A stretch of 64,000 bases of DNA from Paracoccaceae bacterium. Lineage in GTDB: Bacteria; Pseudomonadota; Alphaproteobacteria; Rhodobacterales; Rhodobacteraceae. Below are positions 40,158-50,300 of this stretch, piece by piece (within the stretch, counting starts at the first letter, position 1; every line of letters starts with the position of its first letter). Under the pieces are notes generated by a model. The model made no database searches. It saw only the letters and a program-made list of their open reading frames with translations, and was not told the origin of the DNA. The stretch is taken from NCBI GenBank assembly GCA_016778765.1, contig JADHOV010000002.1, forward strand, positions 62,001 through 126,000, in the 5' to 3' direction. Both the position numbers and the translations under genes were made by a program.

Positions 40158-40453
40158 GGATCTGACAAGGTAAAACACAAGCCCAATCTTGAGTTTCAAA
40201 TTTGAAAAATTGTCGCATCCTGATAGCACAGCGCGCGCTGAGGGTTGAGAGCATGTTAATTGGCTGGCGCAGTGAAAGCTTTGAAATGATTTTTCGCAAT
40301 TTGCAGAGTTTGGGTTTCCGAAGACTTTTTCGGGGATAAAAAACTGCTCAAAAATTCACGGTTTTTTAAATTTTAAGGCCGTTTGAGAATCTATTTATTG
40401 ACCAAATGATCAAATAACGTGATGGTTGCGTAGTACCTTAGAGGGAGAAATTT
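40158..40453 (+). promoter_or_regulatory. Upstream region of the BMP-type ABC operon with an operator-like palindrome
   Basis: No gene is seen in these 296 bp. A 16-nt imperfect palindrome, TTGACCAAATGATCAA (40398-40413), lies 40 nt before the start codon and resembles a dimeric regulator site (one mismatch pair at the inner positions). The flanking DNA is A/T-rich. A GAGGGAGAAA ribosome-binding site precedes the ATG at 40454. Confidence 0.45.
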
Positions 40454-41446
40454 ATGAATATTTCACAAAAAATGGGGCGGCGGTTATTTACCGCTGCAGC
40501 GCTCGCGGTCGGATTGCTGGCAAGCGCCGGGACGGTTGCTGCGGAAAAAGTAAAGGTGGCCGCGATTTATACTTTGCCCGTCGAACAGCAATGGATCAGC
40601 CGCATTCATAAGGCTTTAAATACTGCCGCCGAAAGCGGAAGCATCGACTACACGTTTTCGGAAAACGTGGCCAATACGGATTATGAGCGGGTGATGCGCG
40701 AATATGCCGAACAAGGCCATGACTTGATCGTTGGCGAAGTGTTTGGTCTTGAGCGTGCGGCGCGTAAAGTGGCGAAAGATTATTCGGAAACCGCGTTTTT
40801 AATGGGCTCGTCTTTCGGCCCGGTGGCGCCGAACTTCTCGGTGTTTGACAATTGGATACATGAACCTTCTTATTTGACGGGTATGGTCGCCGGTTCAATG
40901 ACCAAATCAAATATGATTGGTATGGTGGGTGGCTATGCTATTCCCGAGGTGAACCGTTTGATGCATGCCTTCATGGATGGCGCACGCGCAGTGAACCCTG
41001 ATGTGAAGTTCCTCGTGAACTTTATTGACAGCTGGTACGATCCGCCCAAAGCCAAAGAAAGCGCGTTTGCGATGATGGATGCGGGTGCTGATATTATGTA
41101 TGCAGAGCGCTTTGGCGTTGCGGATGCGGCCGTAGAGCGCGGGGTAAAAGCGATTGGGAATGTGATTGACACGTCCGGCGATTATCCTGGAACGATTTTG
41201 GCATCGGCGATTTGGCATATGGAAGCAACCATAGACAAAGCCATCGCCAAGGTGGCCTCAGATGATTTTGAGGCGGCTGATTATGGTCAGTATAGTTTCA
41301 TGGCCTTTGGCGGGGGATCTATGGTTCTGGATGAGGGACTGGTGCCGGCTGACGTTGCTGCCGCAGTGAAAGCCACCGAAAAAGACATTCTCGACGGCCT
41401 GTTTCGTGTGAATGTGAACGATGCGCGACCTGCGTCTGACGGATAA
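40454..41446 (+). CDS. BMP-family ABC transporter periplasmic binding protein (nucleoside/base type)
   Basis: A 330-residue precursor with a signal peptide (cleavage near V-A-A-E). The mature protein has the BMP/Med fold: A-A-I-Y-T-L-P-V-E-Q-Q-W, L-I-V-G-E-V-F-G, N-W-I-H-E-P-S-Y-L-T-G-M-V-A-G, and A-G-A-D-I-M-Y-A-E. Characterised members bind purine nucleosides or other nucleobase-like ligands. It leads a five-gene plus-strand operon whose last gene is a CodA-like deaminase, so nucleobases or their analogues are the likely cargo. Confidence 0.9.
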   Translation: MNISQKMGRRLFTAAALAVGLLASAGTVAAEKVKVAAIYTLPVEQQWISRIHKALNTAAESGSIDYTFSENVANTDYERVMREYAEQGHDLIVGEVFGLERAARKVAKDYSETAFLMGSSFGPVAPNFSVFDNWIHEPSYLTGMVAGSMTKSNMIGMVGGYAIPEVNRLMHAFMDGARAVNPDVKFLVNFIDSWYDPPKAKESAFAMMDAGADIMYAERFGVADAAVERGVKAIGNVIDTSGDYPGTILASAIWHMEATIDKAIAKVASDDFEAADYGQYSFMAFGGGSMVLDEGLVPADVAAAVKATEKDILDGLFRVNVNDARPASDG

Positions 41447-41452
41447 AAGAGC

Positions 41453-41484
41453 AGGCCGGCCCGTAGAGAGGGCCGGCCTTTTTT
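41453..41484 (+). terminator. Rho-independent terminator between binding-protein and ATPase genes
   Basis: AGGCCGGCCC and GGGCCGGCCT form a perfect 10-bp stem with a 7-nt loop, followed by TTTTTT. It starts 6 nt after the stop codon, and its T-run ends 3 nt before the ATPase start codon, leaving no free ribosome-binding site. It probably lets only a fraction of transcripts continue. Confidence 0.9.
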
Positions 41485-41487
41485 AAA

Positions 41488-43005
41488 ATGTATTCTGATA
41501 AAATATTAGCCTTAAAAGGCCTGTCCAAAACCTTTGGAACCATCGCTGCCAATTGCGATGTTAATCTTGATCTGCACCGCGGAGAGATATTGGCGTTGTT
41601 GGGTGAAAATGGGGCAGGAAAAACCACTTTGATGAATATGTTGTTCGGGCATTACATGCCGGATGCGGGGCAAATCGAAGTGGCTGATGCCAATCAACGG
41701 TTTTTACCGCTGACGCTTGGGCATCCTCAGGCAGCGATTGCCGCGGGGATTGGTATGGTGCATCAACATTTCACATTGGCCGAAAATTTGGATGCGGTTG
41801 ATAATATTATGTTGGGCGCTGAACCTCTGACCTTATTGCCCAGAAAGCGCGCCGCCGCCGAAAAGAAGATTCGCACGATTATGGCTCAAAGCGGTCTGAC
41901 GGCTCCTATAAATGTTGCAGTGGGTAAATTGACGGTTGGCGAACGTCAGCGTGTTGAAATTTTAAAAGCCCTTTATCGCGATGTAAAAATACTCGTTTTG
42001 GATGAGCCGACCGCGGTTTTAACGCCGCAAGAGGCGGATGCGCTGTTTGAAAATATTCGGGCCATGGCGCAGGATGGGCTATCGGTTATTTTTATTTCGC
42101 ATAAATTGCGCGAGGTTTTGGCATTTTCGCATCGCATAACCGTTTTACGCCATGGCAAAAATGCAGGAGAAATTCAAACTGATCAGGCGGATGAGCAGAA
42201 AATTGCGCGAATGATGGTGGGGTCAGAAACGCTGTCCCACACTCGCGAACTGCAAGAAAATGGGCCTGCTTTACTGCGGTTTAAAAGGGTTTCAGTGCAA
42301 GGGCGCGCGCGCCGCGACAGTTTGAAAAATGTTGATCTGACCGTTTTCTCTGGTGAGATCCTAGGGATCGCGGGCGTCTCGGGCAATGGCCAGACAGCCT
42401 TGGCTGGCGTGATCTCTGGCATGCTCTCAATCGAGAGCGGAGAGGTCTTGATAGAAGAGCAACCACTGTTGGACATTACCCCCGCCGCGATGATTTCGCG
42501 CGGCGTTGGGCGCATTCCAGAAGATCGCCATCGAGATGGAATTGTGGGATCGATGAGTGTTGCTGAGAATATGGTTATAGAGCAGTTGGACGACCCAACT
42601 TTACAACGAAATGGATTGCTGAGGCGTGATGCGATCCGCGATTATGCCGAGACGCTATTGTCAGAATATGACGTGCGAGGGCCAGGGGCGCAGGCTTCGG
42701 CACGCTTGTTGTCAGGCGGCAATATCCAAAAATTGATTTTGGCGCGGGTGTTTGATCGCAGCCCCAAGCTTATTCTTGCTAATCAACCCACTCGCGGATT
42801 GGATATGGGGGCAGCCTCTGAGGTGGCGCGGCGGCTTCTTGAGGCCCGCGGGCGCGGCGCCGGCATTGTTTTGATTTCCGAAGATTTAGACGAAATTCTG
42901 AAGCTGGCTGATCGCATTTTGGTGGTTCATGATGGCGCGTTTTCCATTGCAAAAACGCGTGACCGTGCGCAATTGGGTTTGATGATGGCAGGGCAGGCGG
43001 CATGA
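41488..43005 (+). CDS. BMP-type ABC transporter ATP-binding protein (duplicated ABC domains)
   Basis: A 505-residue ATPase with two ABC domains. Domain 1: Walker A G-E-N-G-A-G-K-T-T, signature L-T-V-G-E-R-Q-R, Walker B I-L-V-L-D-E-P. Domain 2 has a degenerate Walker A (G-V-S-G-N-G-Q-T) and signature L-L-S-G-G-N-I-Q-K, with the usual Glu replaced in L-I-L-A-N-Q-P-T-R-G-L-D. This asymmetric layout is typical of simple sugar and nucleoside importers. The ATG follows a terminator directly with no ribosome-binding site in the usual window. The stop overlaps the first permease start. Confidence 0.92.
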   Translation: MYSDKILALKGLSKTFGTIAANCDVNLDLHRGEILALLGENGAGKTTLMNMLFGHYMPDAGQIEVADANQRFLPLTLGHPQAAIAAGIGMVHQHFTLAENLDAVDNIMLGAEPLTLLPRKRAAAEKKIRTIMAQSGLTAPINVAVGKLTVGERQRVEILKALYRDVKILVLDEPTAVLTPQEADALFENIRAMAQDGLSVIFISHKLREVLAFSHRITVLRHGKNAGEIQTDQADEQKIARMMVGSETLSHTRELQENGPALLRFKRVSVQGRARRDSLKNVDLTVFSGEILGIAGVSGNGQTALAGVISGMLSIESGEVLIEEQPLLDITPAAMISRGVGRIPEDRHRDGIVGSMSVAENMVIEQLDDPTLQRNGLLRRDAIRDYAETLLSEYDVRGPGAQASARLLSGGNIQKLILARVFDRSPKLILANQPTRGLDMGAASEVARRLLEARGRGAGIVLISEDLDEILKLADRILVVHDGAFSIAKTRDRAQLGLMMAGQAA

Positions 43006-44075
43006 TTAGAATTGAAGCCAGAGAATCCGCTTCATCTTTTATGAAATTGGGCATTCCCGTTTTATCTGCCTGCGTGGCGTTGCTCTTGGCGGCAATTCCG
43101 TTGATGTTTGCAGGTGCCCCTGTTGCGGCCTCATACGCGCAGATGTTTATGGGCGTTTTTGGTTCAAAATTTGCGTTTTCTGAAATGCTCACGCGGGCCA
43201 CGCCATTGATATTTACGGGGCTTGCTGCCGCCTTGGCCTTTCGGGCCAAACTGTGGAATATTGGCGCGGAAGGCCAGCTTTATTTGGGCGCTTTGGCCGC
43301 AGCAGCGATTGGCACTGGGGTGCTGGATATTTCAGGGCTGCTGTTGATCCCAGTGATTATTATATGCGGCTGTGCCGCAGGTGCCTTTGGGATGGTGGTG
43401 CCCGCAGCGCTGAAAATTCGCTTTGGGGCAGATGAGGTGGTCACCACATTGCTGTTGAATTTTATTATCTTAATTTTTCTTCAATATATGTTGGAGGGGC
43501 CGCTAAAAGATCCGATGGGTCTTGGTTGGCCGCAGACAGCGCCCATCTTGGATCAAGGCATGTTGCCGCCTTTGATGGAGCGTATGCGCATTCATTACGG
43601 GTTTGTTATCGCCCTGATCTGCGCGGCCGTGGCGCAATTTATGCTGTTGCGGTCGGTTTGGGGGTTCAAACTGCGCGCGGTTGGTGAAAATAGAAATGCC
43701 GCCGGACATGCGGGCATACCGGTCAATCGAAGCTTGTTGACGGCGGCCGCTATTTCGGGGGCGTTGGCAGGCTTGGCGGGTGTGAGCGAAGTAGCCGGCC
43801 TTAAAGGTTATCTGACCGCAGATCTTTCCCCAGGTTTTGGCTATACTGGCATTGTCGTCGCGATGCTTGCGGGGTTGTCTCCCGGCGGGGTGGTCGTGTC
43901 GGCGCTTTTTATCGCTTCGGTTTTTGTGGGGGCCGATAGCATGAGCCGCGCTATGGGCGTGTCGTCTTATCTTGCGGATTTGGTTGTGGCAACGGCCTTA
44001 CTCTGTGTTTTGATTGGTGGGTTTGTCGCGCGTTATAAATTTGTGCGGGTGCGCCGACAATTGGAACGGCTTTGA
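43002..44075 (+). CDS. BMP-type ABC transporter permease 1
   Basis: A 357-residue membrane protein of the BPD_transp_2 type with about ten helices. Family words: L-T-R-A-T-P-L-I-F-T-G-L-A-A-A-L-A-F-R-A, then N-I-G-A-E-G-Q-L-Y-L-G, and G-A-D-E-V-V-T-T-L-L-L-N-F with V-G-E-N-R-N-A-A in the cytoplasmic loop that contacts the ATPase. It forms half of the transport channel. It overlaps the ATPase gene by 4 nt. Confidence 0.92.
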   Translation: MIRIEARESASSFMKLGIPVLSACVALLLAAIPLMFAGAPVAASYAQMFMGVFGSKFAFSEMLTRATPLIFTGLAAALAFRAKLWNIGAEGQLYLGALAAAAIGTGVLDISGLLLIPVIIICGCAAGAFGMVVPAALKIRFGADEVVTTLLLNFIILIFLQYMLEGPLKDPMGLGWPQTAPILDQGMLPPLMERMRIHYGFVIALICAAVAQFMLLRSVWGFKLRAVGENRNAAGHAGIPVNRSLLTAAAISGALAGLAGVSEVAGLKGYLTADLSPGFGYTGIVVAMLAGLSPGGVVVSALFIASVFVGADSMSRAMGVSSYLADLVVATALLCVLIGGFVARYKFVRVRRQLERL

Positions 44076-44077
44076 TC

Positions 44078-45019
44078 ATGGATATTCTTCAAATTTTGCT
44101 CAGCGAAAGCTTTTGGTCTGCCTCGATCAGGATCGCAACACCGCTTATCTTTGGCGTTCTGGGCGCCTTAATTTGCGAAAAATCCGGTGTTTTGAATCTT
44201 GGAATCGAAGGCATTTTCGTGGCTGGTGCAATGGTGGGTTGGATGGCGGTTTGGTTGGGCGCTGGCTTATGGGGCGGGGTGCTTGCTGCAGCCCTTGCAG
44301 GGGCGTTTTTTGGATTGCTGCATGGTATTTTAACGGTCCCGCTGGGCCTAAGCCAACACGTGTCGGGCTTGGGAATCACGCTTTTTGCCACCTCTGTCAG
44401 CTATTTTTCTTACCGCACGGCGCTTCCTACCGTGTCGTCGCCGCCGCGCATAACGCCGTTTCGACCGTTGGATATTCCGATTTTGTCAGATTTGCCTTTT
44501 ATCGGCCCGATTTTGTTTCAGCAAACGGCGCTTACCTTCTTGGCGCTTTTTTGCGTTGCCGTGGTTTGGTATATTTTTAACAAAACCGCGCTGGGTGTTG
44601 CTTTAAAGGCGGTTGGTGACAATCCGAACTCAGTGGATGCGCAAGGATTAAGCGTTTATACGCTGCGCGTCGGCGCCGTGATGGCCGGATCGGCTTTGAT
44701 GGCGCTTGGCGGCGCGTTTTTAACGATGTCTGCCTTTGATGCCTTCTTTTTTGGCATGGTAAATGGCCGTGGCTGGATTTGCATCGCATTGGTTATTTTC
44801 GCCAGTTGGCGACCTGGAAAGGCGCTTTTGGGGGCGATTTTATTTGGAGCTTTTGATGCTTTGCAGGTACGCCTACAAACCGAGGTTGGCGGGTCTGTGC
44901 CCAGCCAAGTTTTTCTGGCGGCTCCATACGTCTTATCGATCATTGCCCTTGTGATCGCGGCAAGAAGCGCGGATTATCCACGGGCTTTGTTAACCCCTTG
45001 GTTTAAAGGCCAACGATAG
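44078..45019 (+). CDS. BMP-type ABC transporter permease 2
   Basis: A 313-residue permease that pairs with the one before. It has R-I-A-T-P-L-I-F-G-V-L-G-A-L-I-C-E-K-S-G-V-L-N-L-G-I-E-G as the family start, the cytoplasmic loop A-V-G-D-N-P-N-S-V-D-A-Q-G, and late A-L-V-I-F-A-S-W-R-P. The ATG at 44078, 2 nt after the previous stop, is chosen over an earlier TTG. Length and topology are normal. Confidence 0.92.
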   Translation: MDILQILLSESFWSASIRIATPLIFGVLGALICEKSGVLNLGIEGIFVAGAMVGWMAVWLGAGLWGGVLAAALAGAFFGLLHGILTVPLGLSQHVSGLGITLFATSVSYFSYRTALPTVSSPPRITPFRPLDIPILSDLPFIGPILFQQTALTFLALFCVAVVWYIFNKTALGVALKAVGDNPNSVDAQGLSVYTLRVGAVMAGSALMALGGAFLTMSAFDAFFFGMVNGRGWICIALVIFASWRPGKALLGAILFGAFDALQVRLQTEVGGSVPSQVFLAAPYVLSIIALVIAARSADYPRALLTPWFKGQR

Positions 45020-45027
45020 GAGCTGCT

Positions 45028-46314
45028 ATGTTTGATTTATTGGTAAAGAATGCGGTTCTGCCCGATGGGCGCAGCGGCTTGGATATTGGGTGCAAAGGCG
45101 ATCGCATTGTGGCGGTTGAGCGGGATATTTCAGCCGAGGCTCGGCAGGTGGTTGAGGCCGAAGGCTGCTTGCTTGCGCCGCCGTTTGTCGACCCACATTT
45201 TCATATGGACGCTACGCTTTCTTTGGGTACGCCTCGGATGAATATGTCGGGCACATTGCTTGAAGGTATTGAACTTTGGGGAGAGCTAAAGGCGGTGCAA
45301 AGCATCGATGATATCATTGAGCGCGCGCTGCGCTATTGTGATTTGGCGGTTTCAATGGGCATTGGCGCAATCCGCTCGCATGTGGATACGTGCGATCCAA
45401 AGCTAACCGGTGTGCAGGCTCTTTTAGAGGTGCGCAACCAGGTAAAAGATTATCTGGATTTGCAGCTGGTTGCCTTCCCACAAGATGGCGTGCTGCGCGA
45501 TCCTGCGGCGCTTGAACTCACCATTCGAGCTTTGGATATGGGGGTGGATATTGTCGGTGGTATCCCTCATTTTGAACGGACGATGGCCGATGGCGCAGAA
45601 TCGGTGCGGATCTTGTGCGAGCTTGCCGCAAAGCGCGGTTTGAGGGTGGATATGCATTGCGATGAAAGCGATGACCCGATGAGCCGGCATATTGAAACTT
45701 TGGCCTTTGAAACGCAGCGCCTCGGACTGCAAGGGCGGGTTGCCGGGTCGCATCTGACATCGATGCATTCTATGGATAACTACTATGTGTCCAAGCTTAT
45801 CCCACTTATTGTTGAGGCTGGCATTGGCGTCATTCCTAATCCTTTGATCAATATCATGCTGCAGGGGCGGCATGACAGTTACCCGAAGCGACGCGGCCAA
45901 ACGCGGGTACGCGAGCTGCGCGATGCGGGGGTGACGGTTGGCTTTGGTTCGGATTGCGTGATGGACCCTTGGTATTCTTTGGGCCGGGCAGATATGCTGG
46001 ATGTAGCGTTTATGGGGTTGCATGCAGGTCAATTATCAAGCCGTGAAGATATGGCCTGGTGTTTCACCGCAATCACTGAAAACTCAGCGCAAATCATGGG
46101 GCTTGAGGACTATGGTATCGCAAAAGGCGCCTTCGCTGATTTCAACTTGGTGCAAGCGAAAGACAGCATTGAGGCGATTAGATTGCGAGCACATCGTTTG
46201 CAGGTTGTTCGGCGGGGAAAAATTATCGCGCGCAACGCGCCGCTAAGCAGCGAAATGGATTTGCCCGGTCGCCCCACAACCATTGATCCGTCAAGCTTTG
46301 CCCCCAAATCTTGA
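45028..46314 (+). CDS. Cytosine-deaminase-like amidohydrolase (CodA family)
   Basis: A 428-residue metal-dependent hydrolase. Metal motifs: P-H-F-H-M-D near residue 59, V-A-F-P-Q-D-G, M-H-C-D-E-S-D-D-P, A-G-S-H-L-T-S-M-H and F-G-S-D-C-V-M-D-P-W. Most of these correspond to E. coli CodA residues, including the catalytic Glu and His; the CodA sequence G-H-D-D-V-F is G-S-D-C-V-M here, so the substrate may differ from cytosine. It follows the transporter with an AGGAG ribosome-binding site and should deaminate the imported base in the cytoplasm. Cytosine, isoguanine, creatinine-like or triazine compounds are alternatives. Confidence 0.85.
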   Translation: MFDLLVKNAVLPDGRSGLDIGCKGDRIVAVERDISAEARQVVEAEGCLLAPPFVDPHFHMDATLSLGTPRMNMSGTLLEGIELWGELKAVQSIDDIIERALRYCDLAVSMGIGAIRSHVDTCDPKLTGVQALLEVRNQVKDYLDLQLVAFPQDGVLRDPAALELTIRALDMGVDIVGGIPHFERTMADGAESVRILCELAAKRGLRVDMHCDESDDPMSRHIETLAFETQRLGLQGRVAGSHLTSMHSMDNYYVSKLIPLIVEAGIGVIPNPLINIMLQGRHDSYPKRRGQTRVRELRDAGVTVGFGSDCVMDPWYSLGRADMLDVAFMGLHAGQLSSREDMAWCFTAITENSAQIMGLEDYGIAKGAFADFNLVQAKDSIEAIRLRAHRLQVVRRGKIIARNAPLSSEMDLPGRPTTIDPSSFAPKS

Positions 46315-46471
46315 TCCAAAGGGCGACGTATTCAGAGGTTTAAAATTATAACCCTTTCTCTGCCCTATACTTGAAAAGCGGTTAACGCGTTGCAAAGCGG
46401 CTATTCTTGTTTTGTGGCTTTGAAAAAGCGTATGGTTAAGCCTTGGTGGTTTGGCAATCGAAGGGTATGAG

Positions 46472-46933
46472 ATGAAACAAATTATTTATATGCTTTTTCT
46501 TTACGTTTTCAGCTTTACTCAAGCGGTTGCGCTCAGCTGCGTTAGGCCTGATGTTGTCGAAAGTTATCTAAACAGTGTTTATAGCGAACATAGCGTGGTT
46601 ATCTTAAAAGGAACTATATCCTTCAAACAACCGGTTTGGAAAAAACAGCAGACATTTGAAACCTTGACGACGCAAAGGCAGTTTGATGGTTTTATGCTTC
46701 ATCATCGTGGATTTGAAATTCCGTATTCAGAACCGATCACTTTGATTTTTGAGTGTTTTGCGGAATGGTGTGGCAGTTTTGCGGCTGAGGAAGAAATTAT
46801 TGCTTTTGCCGCAGTGGAAGATTTTGAACTTAGATTGCGCGTTCAACCCTGCAATTTAACTGTTTTCCCGGTAGAGTTCGATGAAAATGCGCAACGCTTG
46901 CTTGGGTGCCACCTTCCAGGGCAATGTCATTGA
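46472..46933 (+). CDS. Hypothetical exported protein
   Basis: A 153-residue protein I cannot name. The ATG at 46472 has AAGGG upstream. An N-terminal signal (I-I-Y-M-L-F-L-Y-V-F-S-F-T-Q-A-V-A) precedes S-C-V-R-P-D-V-V. Several cysteines (in L-S-C, E-C-F-A-E-W-C, Q-P-C and L-G-C...Q-C-H) suggest disulfides in the periplasm. The V-V-I-L-K-G-T-I-S-F-K and P-I-T-L-I-F-E-C-F pieces read like a beta-rich domain. It is a single gene; role unknown. Confidence 0.65.
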   Translation: MKQIIYMLFLYVFSFTQAVALSCVRPDVVESYLNSVYSEHSVVILKGTISFKQPVWKKQQTFETLTTQRQFDGFMLHHRGFEIPYSEPITLIFECFAEWCGSFAAEEEIIAFAAVEDFELRLRVQPCNLTVFPVEFDENAQRLLGCHLPGQCH

Positions 46934-47334
46934 AACGCGTTGCGCGGCCTCACCGACAAACACTGTCATAATTCTTGATCTACGGCCCCGTTTGAGCGGG
47001 GTCCTCTGGTTTTTAAATGCTATTCAAAAACCCTCATTGGCGGCGTATTTTTTGAAATATCTCAGTGCGTTGGCGGGTGTGTTTGGTATGTCGCGCTAAA
47101 TATCCTTTTCCGGATTACAGTACAAAAACAGATGGCAGGCCAAAAAAAGCTTCCTAAAGTCTAGGCTTTATTAGACCGCATGGTCAGAGCGGACTGATAG
47201 GCCGCAAGTTTCAAACCGGGCTTAAGCTTTGGAGACGGGCGTTTAGGAGGATGCGTGTGCCTCGTACTCTGCCGCTTGCATCCTAGTTCTTTTTCAGCCT
47301 TTTACCATGAAATGCAAGATTTACCGGTGTGGCA
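46934..47334. other. Intergenic region between convergent genes
   Basis: These 401 bp hold no supported gene. Apart from the hairpin at 46984, an inverted repeat AGGATGC (47248-47254) with GCATCCT (47278-47284) is followed on the plus strand by TTCTTTTT. Parts of the minus strand read as a short open frame without a start codon. It may be the 3' end of transcripts from both sides, or a decayed gene. Confidence 0.4.
46984..47013 (+). terminator. Possible terminator after the exported hypothetical protein
   Basis: GGCCCCG (46984-46990) and CGGGGTC (46997-47003) form a 7-bp stem with one G-T pair and a 6-nt loop, followed 6 nt later by TTTTT. It fits the end of the 46472 gene; the gap to the T-run weakens the call. 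Confidence 0.4.
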
Positions 47335-50300
47335 CTAGCTTGCCAATAAAGCTGTATTCCCGCCTGCAGCTGTAGTGTCAATGCAAACCGAACGCTCTTT
47401 CATCAGCCAGGTCTCAAAGGTTTCATCCATCAAAAGGGGTACGATTGCTCCGCCTCTGGTGCTTAAAGCTTTGCGGATATGATGCCCATCTGGGCCCGAA
47501 TAGACCACCGCATCTAATTGTGGCACTGCGCTTAGATCCTGTGAACTTATATCCGCTGCAATCGCGCAGCACCCCAAGGCCAAGGCGCGCTTGGCCAGCT
47601 GCTCGGCGCCCGGCCCCAAGCAAAGCACCCGTTGCCGAGGAGTAAGGTGGTATTGATTTAATTCGCCGGTAGGCCCCGGCAGGTTTATGGATTTTGACCC
47701 TGAAAAGGCGGTTTGCTCTTGGCGTTGAAAGGCGCGCGCAACTTGTGCTACATTCATTTTAGGTGGTTTTCTTGTGGCCGATTTCAAAAGCGTTTGTTTT
47801 GCAAATCTCGTCACATAATGGGGTCCGCCCGCTTTGGGGCCAGTGCCGCTTAATCCGTGCCCCCCAAAAGGTTGAGAGCCGACAACCGCGCCGATCTGAT
47901 TGCGGTTGATATAAAGATTTCCAACATCGATCTGAGAGATGACGCGTTGCACGCGTTCATCAATGCGGCTGTGAAATCCGAAGGTAAGCCCAAAACCACA
48001 GCCGTTAATATCGCGTATCACACGGTCTAAATCCTTTATGTCAAAGCTTGCAAAATGCAAAACCGGGCCGAATATCTCTTCTGGAAGATCTTGAATTCCG
48101 GTAACAGATAAAACGGTTGGCGCGACAAAACATCCAGTTTCAGGGGCGATTGTGGCGAACAAAACGTGGCGCTCTTGAATATATCGGGTGATCTTTTTTT
48201 GAGAGGCTTGATTTATAACTGGGCCAATATCACAGGCGGCCTCTGCCGGGTCACCAATACAAAGCGCGCGCATTGCTCCGAACAACATATCTTTAAAATC
48301 CTCGGCTATATCCTGTTGCACGTAAAGCATGCGCAAGGCAGAGCAGCGCTGGCCAGCCGATTGAAACGCGCCGATGATCACATCCTGTACGGCTTGTTGA
48401 AGCAGCGCCGTACTGTCGACGATCATTGCATTTAAACCACCGGTTTCCGCGATTAGTGGAATATGGGGGGGCAGGTGCTGCGCCATAAGGCGATTGATTG
48501 TTTGAGCGGTTTTGGTTGAGCCGGTGAAACAAACACCTGTTATTTTATCCGAACTGCATACGCGGGCACCCAAGCTTGGGCCATCGCCCGCGATTAGGTG
48601 TAACGCCGCAGCTGGAACGCCAGCCTCATACATCAATTGAGTGGCCAAATATGCAATCATACTGGTGTTTTCTGCGGGTTTCGCCAATACTGCATTACCG
48701 GCTGCCAACGCTGCTGCAATCTGCCCGGTGAAAATTGCCAATGGAAAATTCCATGGGCTGATGCAGCTGAAAACGCCGGCCTCTGCATCTGAAAGCGCCT
48801 CTGCCTGGCACGCATAATAGCGCAGAAAGTCAACGGCCTCTCGCAATTCTCCAATGCAGTCGGGCAGGGTTTTGCCCGCTTCCTGCGTTAAAAGAGCAAA
48901 AAACTCTTCTGCATGTTTTTCGAATAGTTCAGCGATCCCGCGCAAAACATTGGCGCGTTCGTTTGATGTTGCCCCCCAAGGCTGCGCAGCATCTATTTTT
49001 TCTTGAGCTTGCTCTGGCGATAAAAATCGCACTTGCCCAAGGCTTTTGCCGGTGGCCGGATTATACACCCGCTGGATAGCGCCTTCTTGGCCGAAGGACC
49101 ATCTTCTTGGCATGGTTCTGGCGGTTTGTAATCTTTCCAGAATGTCTGGGTTGGCCAGATCATAACCGGCTGAGTTTTGTCTCTCTGGGGCAAAGAGATC
49201 TTTGGGGTGTTTCAGGGCAGGGCCGGGCATGCCTAATTTATCAAACGGATCCGCCGCCACCAATCTGGATGCAACAGTGGCATCAAAAATTTGATTTACG
49301 AAAGACGAGTTCGCCCCGTTTTCCAGCAATCTACGTACCAGATAGGCCAGAAGATCACGTTGTTGCCCGACAGGTGCATAGACCCGACAGGGCGTACCAA
49401 ATGCCTTTGACACTTGATGATGCAAGGCTTCTCCCATGCCATGCAAGCGTTGAAATTCAAAATCTTTCATCTGCTTTTTCTGAGCCAGATGCAAAATCGC
49501 AGCGATCGTATGCGCATTATGCGTGGCAAATTGTGGATAGATCCGGTCTGACATAGCGAGCAGTTTGGCGGCGCAACAAATATAACTTATATCAGTGTGA
49601 TGCTTGGCGCTGTAAACGGGAAATCCGGGAAGCCCCTCTGCTTGCGCCAGCTTTATCTCGCTATCCCAATAGGCGCCTTTGACAAGCCGTATCATGATGC
49701 GTCGATTGAGATGCTTGGAGAGCGCATAGAGCCAATCAATAACAAAGGCGGCGCGCTTTCCATAGGCTTGCACCACCACGCCAAACCCATCCCAACCGGC
49801 CAAACTTGGATTTGATAAAACGCGTTCAATCACGTCTAAGGATAGATCCAGCCTGGCGGCCTCTTCTGCATCGATATTCATGCCAATATTTGCCGATTTT
49901 GCCAAGACGGCTAAAGATAGCAAGCGCGGGGCCAATTCGGATAAAATTTGCTGGCGGTGAAGCGGGTCATAATTGGGGTGAAGGGCGGATAACTTTATGG
50001 AAATACCGGGGTTTAAACGTGGGTCTGAGCTGGTTGCGGCTTTGGCGATTCGCGCAATCGCATCCGCATAGGCCATATGATAGGCGTTCGCATCCTGCTC
50101 ATGCATCGCAGCCTCGCCCAACATATCATAACTGTGATAAACCGTGCTGGCGCGGGCTTTGCGGGCGCGTTTGAGCGCGTCTTGGATCGTTTCTCCAAGT
50201 ACAAATTGTTGTCCCATTTCGCGCATAAGATGGGCCACTGCCTGCCGGATGACAGGTTCGCCTAAGCGCTTTACCGCTCCGCGTAACAAGCCTACAATAC

